From: Nitrosotalea sp. | GTDB lineage: Archaea; Halobacteriota; Syntropharchaeia; Alkanophagales; Methanospirareceae | Assembly (NCBI GenBank): GCA_020725315.1 | Contig: DYFG01000017.1 | Coordinates: 1-19,600, forward strand | Length of the DNA stretch: 19,600 bases | Direction of reading: 5' to 3' | Shown here: one piece after another, positions 7,236-14,565 of the stretch | Layout of the letters: every line of letters begins with the position of its first letter | Position numbering within the stretch: position 1 is the first letter of the stretch | The notes under the pieces: model-generated | What the model was told of the DNA's origin: nothing | Seen by the model: the letters and a program-made list of their open reading frames with translations, nothing else | Database searches by the model: none | Made by a program: the position numbers and the translations under genes

Positions 7236-7578
7236 TTCTAACACCCTTTTTAATACTCTCAGGAGCGGATTCTATCTCTTTAGCCCAAAAATCTTTCAAT
7301 ATTTTCTCTGCATGCGGACTAGGTCGATATATTTTTTTTAGCCTTCCTCCTGATGTATCCACAAAAGGTCCCTCGATAAGTCCTGCACCACTTAGGATGT
7401 GAAAATGCCTAGCCACAGCAGCGTCCGGAAGTTTCAGCGTTTTAGCTATTTCATAAGCTGTGGTTTCCCCATTTTTCACAACTTCCTCCAAAACTTTTCT
7501 TCTTGAAGTCACTGATAACACTTTTTCAAATCCCTTTTCTTCTCCACCTTCCATTCCCTTCGCTTCACCTTCTGCCAT
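7216..7578 (-). CDS. ArsR-like winged-helix transcriptional regulator
   Basis: A protein of about 120 residues with a single winged helix-turn-helix. Helices at 19-35 (KVLSVTSRRKVLEEVVK) and 39-49 (TTAYEIAKTLK) precede a recognition helix at 51-63 (PDAAVARHFHILS), and a wing follows at 66-84 (GLIEGPFVDTSGGRLKKIY). This is the layout of the ArsR/HTH_20 group. No Cys-rich metal site is visible, so it is probably not a metal sensor. The frame can also start at TTG 7590, overlapping the ade stop (TTGA); I chose ATG 7578, 8 bases after the ade stop, because ATG is the commoner start, although no clear Shine-Dalgarno sequence precedes either. Sitting directly behind ade, it may control that operon in response to a purine or another ligand, by inference. 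Confidence 0.75.
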   Translation of the reverse strand: MAEGEAKGMEGGEEKGFEKVLSVTSRRKVLEEVVKNGETTAYEIAKTLKLPDAAVARHFHILSGAGLIEGPFVDTSGGRLKKIYRPSPHAEKILKDFWAKEIESAPESIKKGVRNGTRNG

Positions 7579-7586
7579 CCTAAATA

Positions 7587-9329
7587 TCAAACGATAAATG
7601 GAGAGTTTTTCTGCCCCTCACTTCTTAACTCAAAAATATCTACTATCTTCATCTTCTCTACATTCACCAGCCCCTTATCCGTTATTTTCAGCTTCGGTAT
7701 CACGGGTAACGCGAGGAACGACAGTGTAATAAAAGGCGCTTTCAGTTTACAGCCCAGCTCTGATATTCTCTCTTCCAGTTCTCTCTGTTTTTTTACCACA
7801 TAATCCAGTCCTTTGTCACTCATGAGTCCTGCGATGGGCAGTGCCAACTCACACTTCACCTCCTTTCCATTACAGAGCACGATTCCACCACCGAGCTCTT
7901 TTAATCGGTTACACGCGAAAGCCATATCCTCTTCGTTTGTGCCGATAACAATGATATTATGTGAGTCATGAGCAATAGAAGATGCGACAGCACCTGTTTT
8001 CAAGCCAAACCCTTTAATGAAGCCCACGCCGATGTTACCCGAGTACTGATGCCGTTCGACCACGCCAATTTTTAGTATATCACGAGTGGTGTCTATACCA
8101 CTTATCTCCTCTATAATCTCCTCAGTCAGGAGTCCACCCTCTATTAACCCGATTATTCTCGCTTTTCTCGCTCGTTCCAGTTCAATCTCAAAATCAGCAG
8201 GGTTTATTCGCTTTATTCGTACACTTTCCCCGTATTGTGGATAGGTATAGGTATGTTCACCGGGTGGGGCAAAATCAGTCTTTCCATTCACTAGTACGGT
8301 CTCAACCTCAAACTTCTCTAAGTTTTTTAACAGCACGATGTCCGCACATTTACCGGGCGAAATGCTGCCTATATAATCGTCGAGTTTAAACCATCGTGCG
8401 GGATTTATTGTGCACATCTGCACTGCTCTTACCGGGTCTATGCCCTCCTCAATGGCTCTCCTCATAACGTGGTCTAAATACCCCTCTTCCTTTAAATCGC
8501 GCAGCGTTCGGTCACCGTCGGTGACGAGCAGGCAATTCCATGTATCTACCGATTTCAACAAAGGAGCGAGAGCTTTCAAGTTCTTTGCCACAGAACCTTC
8601 TCGCACCATCACGCGCATACTTACTCGGAGTTTTTCCCGCGCTTCCTCATACAAGACACTCTCGTGGTCTGAGCCTACACCACTTAAGACATAAGCGTTG
8701 AGCTCGTTCCCACTGAGTAAAGGAGCATGTCCATCTATTGTGGATTTGAACTCCTTTGCAACCTCTATTTTCTCCCATACCTCATCCTCTTTTGTTATAA
8801 CACCACCGAAATTCATGACTTCTCCTAAGCCTATGACACCTTCCAGCTGCAGCAGTTCCTTGAGCGCTTCATGCCCTATCTTCGCACCTGAGGTCTCAAG
8901 TCCAAGTGAGGGGTCGGTAGAAGGGACGCAGGAAGGAGCCATACAAAATACTTTGAGCGGTGTTCTTTTTGCCTCCCCCAAGATCGCGCGTATTCCATCG
9001 ACACCCAGGACATTGGCTATCTCATGGGGGTCCTCTACCACCGCAGTCGTCCCACGAGGCACTACCGCCTTTGCAAACTCGGTCACCGAGAGCATGCTCA
9101 TTTCTATGTGCGTATGCCCGTCTACTAACCCTGGAACTGCATAGGTATTCTGGGCGTCTAGCTCTTCTCTCCCTTTGTATCTCCCTAATCCCACGATAAA
9201 ACCACGAGCAACCGCAATATCGGTTTCGTATAGCTCGCCACTGCACACATTCACGAGATTTGTATCTTTTAGCACCACATCCGCTTTCTCTTTGCCTAAA
9301 GCGATATCAACTAAGTCTTTTGCTCTCAT
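7587..9329 (-). CDS. ade: Adenine deaminase
   Basis: This is an amidohydrolase-superfamily enzyme that converts adenine to hypoxanthine and ammonia in purine salvage, in the cytoplasm. The 580 residues fit the Ade family (about 550-600). Counting from TTG 9344, the metal-binding GHTHIEMS is at 76-83 (canonical GHxHxExS) and the family signature DPHEIANV at 105-112. GHAPLLSG, SDHES and LVTDGDRT carry the later ligands and catalytic residues. The C-terminal Ade domain has the conserved HDSHNIIVIG stretch. ATG 9329 is preferred; TTG 9344 would add five residues (NYRNM region) and has no ribosome binding site. It lies 28 bp after a LysE-type exporter gene and is followed at once by a winged-helix regulator, so the set is probably one operon. 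Confidence 0.93.
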   Translation of the reverse strand: MRAKDLVDIALGKEKADVVLKDTNLVNVCSGELYETDIAVARGFIVGLGRYKGREELDAQNTYAVPGLVDGHTHIEMSMLSVTEFAKAVVPRGTTAVVEDPHEIANVLGVDGIRAILGEAKRTPLKVFCMAPSCVPSTDPSLGLETSGAKIGHEALKELLQLEGVIGLGEVMNFGGVITKEDEVWEKIEVAKEFKSTIDGHAPLLSGNELNAYVLSGVGSDHESVLYEEAREKLRVSMRVMVREGSVAKNLKALAPLLKSVDTWNCLLVTDGDRTLRDLKEEGYLDHVMRRAIEEGIDPVRAVQMCTINPARWFKLDDYIGSISPGKCADIVLLKNLEKFEVETVLVNGKTDFAPPGEHTYTYPQYGESVRIKRINPADFEIELERARKARIIGLIEGGLLTEEIIEEISGIDTTRDILKIGVVERHQYSGNIGVGFIKGFGLKTGAVASSIAHDSHNIIVIGTNEEDMAFACNRLKELGGGIVLCNGKEVKCELALPIAGLMSDKGLDYVVKKQRELEERISELGCKLKAPFITLSFLALPVIPKLKITDKGLVNVEKMKIVDIFELRSEGQKNSPFIV

Positions 9330-9357
9330 GTTGCGGTAATTCAAGGGTAATTTCTAT

Positions 9358-10047
9358 TCAAAAAAATCCCGTGATACCTTTAATAAAGAAGAAAAATCCG
9401 AAAGCGATGACAAAGAGTGCTAAGAGGAGCATCATTACTTCATATCGCTTGCCAACGAAGAGATTCTTCCCTCGTGAGAACGAGTAGGAGATAAAAGAAT
9501 ACCAGGCTAAATCGGAAAGGAAATGCCCCACCGTAACTAAAACTATTCCGGTCAGCGCGAGCCATTCAAATCCCTGTAACAAGAGCGGATATCCCAATGT
9601 CACCCACCAGGGAATAAAAGAGGGATTAAAAGCAGTAAAGAGAACACCGCCAAAGATTGAACTGTTATACGCATACTTCGCGCCTCGCATGCTCATTTCC
9701 TCATTTAGTTCCTTCGTGGTTGACCGTGATTTCACCCTTCCCACCTCTTTAATAACCAATAAAGACATTACCATGAGAGCAATCCCGCCTATTACATAGA
9801 TCAGAGATCTGAACTGAAAGAAAAGGCTTGTCAAGCCAAGTCCTAAAACAAGTGCGATGATGAGTAAAAACTCCACGGAGATGTGCCCAAGTACAGTAAG
9901 AGGTCCTGCTAAAGCTCCTTTCTTCAGGGTATCAGAAATGACGTAAGCAAGCATAGGCCCGGGTATCAACGCTCCGCTCAGCCCTATCAGAAATCCCATT
10001 CCTACAAGAGATGCAGCAAGGAGAAAAGGTGACGATATGAGTTCCAT
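9358..10047 (-). CDS. LysE/RhtB-family membrane transporter
   Basis: This integral membrane exporter of 229 residues has about six hydrophobic segments (roughly 8-36, 47-72, 78-98, 130-155, 158-182 and 205-226). The first helix carries the family hallmark GALIPGPMLAYV (25-36), the PGP signature of LysE/RhtB amino acid exporters, followed by a GHISVEF segment. Family members export amino acids or related small molecules; the substrate here cannot be read. The start at ATG 10047 has GGAG (minus strand, 10059-10062) 11 bases upstream. It is the first gene of the leftward group ending with ade and its regulator, and is divergent from the tRNA-Ala/psmA operon. Confidence 0.83.
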   Translation of the reverse strand: MELISSPFLLAASLVGMGFLIGLSGALIPGPMLAYVISDTLKKGALAGPLTVLGHISVEFLLIIALVLGLGLTSLFFQFRSLIYVIGGIALMVMSLLVIKEVGRVKSRSTTKELNEEMSMRGAKYAYNSSIFGGVLFTAFNPSFIPWWVTLGYPLLLQGFEWLALTGIVLVTVGHFLSDLAWYSFISYSFSRGKNLFVGKRYEVMMLLLALFVIAFGFFFFIKGITGFF

Positions 10048-10083
10048 TGATACTCAAGCTCCTTACACCTGCAAAACTAACTA

Positions 10084-10112
10084 CTTATTTATTATTCTCT
10101 TGTTATTAATTA
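10084..10112. promoter_or_regulatory. Divergent promoter region between LysE-type gene and tRNA-Ala
   Basis: On the plus strand TATTAATTA (10104-10112) lies about 25 bases before the tRNA 5' end at 10133, the normal distance of an archaeal TATA box from its start. On the minus strand AATAATAAATAAG (10084-10096) can serve the exporter gene, giving a transcript start close to its ribosome binding site. No other TATA-like element lies between the tRNA and psmA. Confidence 0.45.
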
Positions 10113-10132
10113 GTGTGGAGCGAAGAAGACGG

Positions 10133-10204
10133 GGGCTCGTAGCTCAGTGGAAGAGTGCCTCCTTCGCGAGGAGGAAGCCACGGGTTCAAATCCCGTCGAG
10201 TCCA
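10133..10204 (+). tRNA. tRNA-Ala(CGC)
   Basis: A complete cloverleaf can be folded. The acceptor stem GGGCTCG pairs with CGAGTCC, and the third pair is G-U, the universal alanine identity element G3:U70. The D arm is GCTC/GAGT. The anticodon stem CCTCC/GGAGG encloses the loop TTCGCGA, anticodon CGC at 10165-10167, reading GCG alanine codons. The variable loop is 5 bases and the T arm is ACGGG/CCCGT with loop TTCAAAT. The discriminator is A at 10204; CCA is not encoded and there is no intron. Only 32 bases separate it from psmA, so the tRNA is probably the first element of that transcript. Confidence 0.95.
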
Positions 10205-10236
10205 TGGGAAGGGAGAGAAAGAAATAGGTGATGTGA

Positions 10237-10983
10237 ATGCACATGATGCCACAAATGGGTTATGATAGGGCAATCACGGTTTTCAGCCCTGATGGAAGGT
10301 TATTTCAGGTAGAATATGCACGAGAAGCGGTAAAGAGGGGAACGACCGCCGTGGGAATCAAAGCACGGAATGGCGTTGCACTGTTGGTGGACAAGAGGTT
10401 GACCTCCCGACTATTGGAGGGCGGCTCTGTGGAAAAGATCTTTCAAATAGACGATCATATAGGTGCAGCAACTTCAGGGCTGGTCGCAGATGCCCGGATA
10501 CTGATAGACCGGGGCAGGGTAGAGGCGCAAATAAATAAAATTGTATATGATGAGCCAATAGATGTGGAGACATTAGCGAAGAAGATATGTGATTTTAAGC
10601 AAGCATACACACAACTTGGTGGACTCAGACCTTTTGGCACTGCCTTGTTGATTGGAGGCGTGTATAATGGTAATAATTATCTCTTTGAGACCGATCCAAG
10701 CGGTGCATTACTTGAATATAAGGCAACTGCGATAGGTTCTGGAAGGAGCGTGGTAACCGAGCTACTCGAGCAGCGGTATCAGGAGGATATCATGCTTGAG
10801 GATGCCATAGTGCTTGGTCTGGAAGCGTTGCACAAAGTAACAGAAGGAAAGCTTGACATAACAACGGTGGATGCAGGCCTTGCGGAAGTGGAAGAGAAGA
10901 GGTTCAGGATTTTAAAGGCTGAGGAGCTGGAGCCCTATATAAAGAAAGTGACGGAGAAGGCCGAGAGCGAGAGCGAAGGGTAG
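10237..10983 (+). CDS. psmA: Proteasome alpha subunit
   Basis: This forms the outer, non-catalytic heptameric ring of the archaeal 20S proteasome, gating substrate entry and docking the PAN or Cdc48 ATPases. The 248 residues match the family. The N-terminal gate and H0 helix signature are clear (YDRAITVFSPDGRLFQVEYA at 9-28). Lys67 in SVEKIFQI corresponds to the pocket lysine that binds the HbYX tail of the ATPase, and the loop RPFG is at 131-134. There is no catalytic Thr1, as expected for alpha. The start at ATG 10237 is 4 bases after AGGTGAT (10226-10232); ATG 10243 or 10246 would leave a more usual spacing and are equally possible. It is the first protein gene of the exosome superoperon, 8 bp before SBDS. 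Confidence 0.95.
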   Translation: MHMMPQMGYDRAITVFSPDGRLFQVEYAREAVKRGTTAVGIKARNGVALLVDKRLTSRLLEGGSVEKIFQIDDHIGAATSGLVADARILIDRGRVEAQINKIVYDEPIDVETLAKKICDFKQAYTQLGGLRPFGTALLIGGVYNGNNYLFETDPSGALLEYKATAIGSGRSVVTELLEQRYQEDIMLEDAIVLGLEALHKVTEGKLDITTVDAGLAEVEEKRFRILKAEELEPYIKKVTEKAESESEG

Positions 10984-10991
10984 ATAAGAAA

Positions 10992-11684
10992 ATGGTGAGT
11001 CTGGACAAAGCAGTAGTCGCCCGGTATAAGCATGGTAAGAGGATTTTTGAAGTTCTCGTAGATCCTGAGGAGGCGTACCTCATCAGAAGTGGTGCTAAAG
11101 GGGAGATAGAAGAGGTATTAGCAGTGGATGAGATATTTGTAGATGCCTCAAAAGGCGAAAAAGCAACGGAATCGGATTTGATGGCGGTCTTTTCTACCAC
11201 CGAGGTCGGAGAAATAGCAAAAGAGATCTTAAAAGAAGGGGAGCTGCAGCTTACCGCAGAGCAGAGGAGGAAAAAAGTCGAGGAGAAGAAGATGATGGTG
11301 ATAGACCGGATTGCGCGCATCTCTCTCAACCCTCAGACAAATACCCCCCATCCACCGACAAGAATAGAGATTGCGATGAATGAGGCTAAGGTACACATTG
11401 ATCCGTTTAAGAGTGTTGACGAGTTGGTAAATGAGACGGTGAAGGCGATACGGGCGATAATTCCGATAAAGATAGCGGAGATAGCGATAGCGGTAAAAAT
11501 CCCGGCGGTGTATACGGGAGGAGTATATGAGCTCAAAAGGAACTTCGAGCTGGTGAAGGAAGAGTGGCAAGAAGATGGTTCATTCATAGCGGTGGTGAAA
11601 GTACCGGCGGGGATGAGGGATGAGCTCTTCTCTTTTTTGAACCGCATAACAAAGGGAGAGGCTCAAACGAAGGTGGTGAAGTGA
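10992..11684 (+). CDS. Ribosome maturation protein SBDS (Sdo1)
   Basis: This is the archaeal orthologue of the Shwachman-Bodian-Diamond protein, which in eukaryotes helps release eIF6 from the large ribosomal subunit. The 230 residues show the normal three-domain layout. The N-terminal FYSH domain (about 1-85) has AVVARYKHGKRIFEVLVDP and the FSTTEVGEIAKEIL segment. The helical middle domain follows (about 95-160), with the LNPQTNTPHPPTRIEIAM stretch, then a C-terminal ferredoxin-like domain (about 163-230). It starts 8 bp after psmA and ends 6 bp before rrp4, so it belongs to one transcript. The pairing of SBDS with exosome genes is conserved in archaea and suggested early on that SBDS works in RNA processing. 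Confidence 0.95.
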   Translation: MVSLDKAVVARYKHGKRIFEVLVDPEEAYLIRSGAKGEIEEVLAVDEIFVDASKGEKATESDLMAVFSTTEVGEIAKEILKEGELQLTAEQRRKKVEEKKMMVIDRIARISLNPQTNTPHPPTRIEIAMNEAKVHIDPFKSVDELVNETVKAIRAIIPIKIAEIAIAVKIPAVYTGGVYELKRNFELVKEEWQEDGSFIAVVKVPAGMRDELFSFLNRITKGEAQTKVVK

Positions 11685-11690
11685 GATACC

Positions 11691-12362
11691 ATGTATAAAG
11701 TTGTGATACCCGGTGATTTTCTTTCTGAAGAGGCGAATCGTGCAGGAGAGGGGACGTACGTTGACGATGGCAAGGTTTACGCGATGAAATATGGTATAAT
11801 GGATGATAAAGAAGAGATCAAAGTGGTAGGGCTTGCAGGGAAGTATGTGCCCTCGAAGGGAGACATCGTGATTGGTAAAATCGTTGAAATCTCGTTTCCT
11901 TATTGGATTGTTGATATCGCTTCTCCGTACGAAGCTCGATTACACATCTCAGAACTTGCAAAGGGTGATGAGAGGAGAATAGAATTTGGCAGCATGAATA
12001 AATATCTTTATTTAGGCGATTTGATTGTGGCAAAGGTACTGAATGTGGATGCAATGATGCGAGTAGATCTCGCATTGAAGGACGAATTCAAGATAGGAGG
12101 CAGGGGGAGATTGATAGAAATATCACATACCAAGGTGCCACGCGTCATAGGAAGGAGCGGTTCGATGATAAAGATGCTCAAGGAGAAATGCAATTGCTTT
12201 ATATTTATCGCAAAGAATGGTCGTATCTGGATAAAAGGAAGTGATGATGAGATGAATCGTGCATCTCAAGTAGTGCTCATGATTGCGAATGAGGCGCATA
12301 CCTCGGGGTTGACAGACAGAGTGGGGGATTTTTTAGATTCTTTTAAAAAGAGAAGAGGATGA
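11691..12362 (+). CDS. rrp4: Exosome complex RNA-binding subunit Rrp4
   Basis: This is a cap subunit of the archaeal exosome, placed on the Rrp41-Rrp42 hexamer to guide RNA into the central channel. The 223 residues contain an N-terminal domain (1-55), an S1 domain at about 58-130 (DIVIGKIVEISFPYWIVDI) and a KH domain at about 140-205 with GRSGSMI at 154-160. These features separate it from the Csl4 cap protein, which has a zinc ribbon. A GGTGGTG run stands just upstream of the start at ATG 11691. It lies 6 bp after SBDS and 9 bp before rrp41. Confidence 0.95.
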   Translation: MYKVVIPGDFLSEEANRAGEGTYVDDGKVYAMKYGIMDDKEEIKVVGLAGKYVPSKGDIVIGKIVEISFPYWIVDIASPYEARLHISELAKGDERRIEFGSMNKYLYLGDLIVAKVLNVDAMMRVDLALKDEFKIGGRGRLIEISHTKVPRVIGRSGSMIKMLKEKCNCFIFIAKNGRIWIKGSDDEMNRASQVVLMIANEAHTSGLTDRVGDFLDSFKKRRG

Positions 12363-12371
12363 TGAAAAAGA

Positions 12372-13106
12372 ATGATGAAAGAAGAGATACAGCTTATAAA
12401 AGAGGGGAAGAGATTAGATGGAAGAGGGTTTGAAGAGCTCAGACCCATAAAGATAGAGGTTGGTGTGTTAAAGAGAGCAGATGGGTCATGTTACTTCGAG
12501 TTGGGAAATAATAAGGTGATCGCCGCGGTATATGGACCACGGGAGATGCATCCGCGGCATTTTCAGGATGCAAAGATGGCAGTGATTAAATACCGGTATA
12601 ACATGGCGCCTTTTTCGGTGGATGATCGAAAGCGACCAGGACCAGACAGGAGGAGCGTGGAGATCTCAAAGGTGAGTAGAGAAGCGTTGGACCCGGTGAT
12701 TCTAAAAGAATATTATCCGAAGACCGCGATAGACGTCTATGTGGAGGTACTTCAGTCTGATGCGGGGACGAGAACAGCGGGTATCAATGCAGCTTCCGTC
12801 GCTCTTGCGGCTGCGGGGATTCCGATGAAGGACCTCGTCTCTTCAGTTGCCGTCGGTAAGATAGATGGAGAAGTGGTACTGGACTTGAATGCTGTGGAGG
12901 ACAATTACGGTGAGGGAGATATGCCCGTGGCGATGGTTGCGAGAACAAATACAATTACCATGTTGCAAATGGACGGTCGTTTTAGCCAGGAAGAATTCGA
13001 ACGCGGGCTGAAGCTTGCGGCGAGTGCATGCCGTACGATCTACGAGTTGCAAAGAACCGCGTTACTCGAGCGATACAGTGAGAGTATGGGTGAAGGTGAG
13101 GCATAA
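12372..13106 (+). CDS. rrp41: Exosome complex exonuclease Rrp41 (catalytic subunit)
   Basis: This RNase PH-fold subunit carries the phosphorolytic active site of the archaeal exosome and degrades RNA from the 3' end with phosphate, releasing nucleoside diphosphates. The 244 residues match the family. The phosphate- and RNA-binding arginines lie in KRPGPDRRS (88-95), and the catalytic acidic pair is Asp177 and Asp183 in EDNYGEGDMPVA. GTRTAGINAASVALA (132-146) is the conserved helix start. Two adjacent ATGs at 12372 and 12375 are possible starts; the choice changes one residue. It is followed after a single base by rrp42, with which it forms the heterodimer. Confidence 0.96.
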   Translation: MMKEEIQLIKEGKRLDGRGFEELRPIKIEVGVLKRADGSCYFELGNNKVIAAVYGPREMHPRHFQDAKMAVIKYRYNMAPFSVDDRKRPGPDRRSVEISKVSREALDPVILKEYYPKTAIDVYVEVLQSDAGTRTAGINAASVALAAAGIPMKDLVSSVAVGKIDGEVVLDLNAVEDNYGEGDMPVAMVARTNTITMLQMDGRFSQEEFERGLKLAASACRTIYELQRTALLERYSESMGEGEA

Positions 13107-13107
13107 G

Positions 13108-13887
13108 ATGGGTTTTGAGATTATGGAAGATATAAGGAAAGATTATGTGTATGACTTGATAGAAAGTGGGAAGAGGGTAGATGGCAGAGGATTTCGTGAA
13201 TACCGGGAGATAAGTGTGGAGCGGGATGTAATAACGAGGGCGGAGGGTTCTGCATTGGTGAAGATAGGAGAGACGGTGATATTAGTGGGTGTAAAGCTTG
13301 AACCCGGTGAACCTTTTGCTGATGCTCCGAATGAAGGGGTAATAATGACCAACGCGGAGCTCGTTCCGATGGCATCACCGGATTTTGAGCCCGGACCACC
13401 AGATGAGAACAGCGTAGAACTGGCAAGAGTGGTGGATAGGGGGATTCGAGGCTCCAAGACGATTGAATTAGAGAAGTTGTGTATAGAAGGAGGAGAGAAA
13501 GTCTGGATGGTATTTATCGATATCCATGTATTGGACAATGATGGTAACCTCGTCGATGCCGCGGCATTAGGTGCTATTGCGTCTCTTTTGAATGCCCACA
13601 TGCCAACCGAGAAATATGGGTTGAGTGGTGATGATACCTTGCCGATTCGGGATACACCGGTGGCGGTCACGACGGTCGAAATCGGAGGGAATATCTTAGC
13701 AGACCCGAATTTGTATGAGGAAACCGCAGCTACAAGCAAGTTAACGGTGATCTCTAATGCGGATGGCACGTTATCCGGAATGCAGAAGAGCGGGAGTGGT
13801 GGGCTGAAGGAAGAAGAGATAGCTGAGATGGTGGAGATAGGAATAGAAAAAGCGGGGGAGATAAGGAGAAAGTATTTAGTGACATAA
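13108..13887 (+). CDS. rrp42: Exosome complex subunit Rrp42 (non-catalytic)
   Basis: This RNase PH-fold partner of Rrp41 lacks the active site but completes the hexameric ring and helps to bind RNA. The product is 259 residues, the usual family length, when started at ATG 13108. That ATG has AGGTGAG at 13094-13100, 7 bases upstream, and lies 1 base after the rrp41 stop. The longer open frame back to 13015 is antisense-like in quality and overlaps rrp41 coding, so it was rejected. The family signature SGKRVDGRGFREYR is at residues 20-33, with DNDGNLVDAAALGA and PIRDTPVAVTTV further on. The acidic catalytic pair of Rrp41 is replaced, as expected. Confidence 0.95.
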   Translation: MGFEIMEDIRKDYVYDLIESGKRVDGRGFREYREISVERDVITRAEGSALVKIGETVILVGVKLEPGEPFADAPNEGVIMTNAELVPMASPDFEPGPPDENSVELARVVDRGIRGSKTIELEKLCIEGGEKVWMVFIDIHVLDNDGNLVDAAALGAIASLLNAHMPTEKYGLSGDDTLPIRDTPVAVTTVEIGGNILADPNLYEETAATSKLTVISNADGTLSGMQKSGSGGLKEEEIAEMVEIGIEKAGEIRRKYLVT

Positions 13888-14052
13888 TAAATAGTAGAGT
13901 ATAGTAACCATCCCCCGAATATATTACGAGAGAGTTACGAACAACTTACAATCATTGAGGCTTCCTACTCTATCGATCTTCGTGTGAGTGAGAAATGCGT
14001 AAGGTTTAATTTTATCCAAGTTATAGGTATTAATAGCGGAGAGCGGTCAGAG
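13888..14052 (+). promoter_or_regulatory. Intergenic region with TATA box for the TFE gene
   Basis: No gene is seen here. CCCCCGAA followed by ATATATTA (13919-13926) looks like a BRE/TATA pair, so TFE and the next gene probably have their own promoter rather than depending on the exosome operon. The predicted transcript would start near 13950 and have a leader of about 100 bases. A frame open from GTG 13984 runs into TFE but is not needed for the family N-terminus. GGAGAG at 14039-14044 stands 8 bases before ATG 14053. Confidence 0.4.
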
Positions 14053-14565
14053 ATGCTGATCTCAGATAATCCCTTAGTGAAGGAATATTTTAGAAAGATG
14101 ATCGGAGAAGAGGGATTGAAGATAATGGAGAATCTCCCAGAGCGGGAGATAACCGATGAGGAAATTGCAGGGCTCACCGATAGCAAACTCACGTTTGTAA
14201 GAAAGGTTTTATACACGTTGTATGAGAACAGGATAGCCGAGTATAGGACTGAACGTGATGATATTAGCGGCTGGATTACCTATTGGTGGAGCTTCAAGCG
14301 TGACAAAGTGAAGAGGCTAATGGAAGAAGAGGCGGATGGCGAGTTAGGGGGGTTAAGAAAGAAACTTGAGTACGAAAAGAGAGGGGTATTTTACCAGTGT
14401 AGCTGTCAGCGGATATCATTTGAAGAAGCGGTAGAAAAAGTCTTCTGGTGTGATGAATGCGAATCTAATTTTGAATATTTTGATAATGGCAATTTAATAA
14501 AGGAGTTAGAGGGGAAGATAACCGAGTTAGAGAAGTGGAAGAAGAAGTTAAGAGAAGGATACTAA
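14053..14565 (+). CDS. tfe: Transcription initiation factor TFE (TFIIE alpha homologue)
   Basis: This general transcription factor aids promoter opening by archaeal RNA polymerase together with TBP and TFB. From ATG 14053 it has 170 residues. A winged helix comes first (about 5-80, NPLVKEYFRKMIGEEGLKIM, then LTDSKLTFVRKVLYTLYENR), with the WITYWW segment typical of TFE. A charged linker helix and a zinc ribbon follow (Cys116, Cys118, Cys133, Cys136), then a coiled C-terminal helix. The first knuckle is Cys-Ser-Cys rather than the usual CxxC, which is odd. The start fits the family N-terminus and has GGAGAG 8 bases upstream; a GTG at 13984 would add 23 residues without family support. Its 3' end overlaps the next gene by 31 nt. 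Confidence 0.87.
   Translation: MLISDNPLVKEYFRKMIGEEGLKIMENLPEREITDEEIAGLTDSKLTFVRKVLYTLYENRIAEYRTERDDISGWITYWWSFKRDKVKRLMEEEADGELGGLRKKLEYEKRGVFYQCSCQRISFEEAVEKVFWCDECESNFEYFDNGNLIKELEGKITELEKWKKKLREGY

Noticed and set aside
13015..13107. Upstream extension of rrp42 starting at 13015
   Set aside because: It overlaps rrp41 coding for 92 bases, reads as shadow sequence, and the family N-terminus fits ATG 13108, which has AGGTGAG 7 bases upstream.
13143..13769. Long minus-strand open frame of 208 codons opposite rrp42
   Set aside because: Ser/Pro/Thr-rich shadow of a confident gene, with no ribosome binding site and no family resemblance.
13892..13974. Inverted repeat around TAGAGTA / TACTCTA after rrp42
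   Set aside because: Only about seven bases match and the arms are some 70 bases apart; chance is sufficient.
13984..14052. GTG start at 13984 for TFE, adding 23 residues
   Set aside because: The added residues have no counterpart in TFE, while ATG 14053 has GGAGAG at good spacing and fits the family start.
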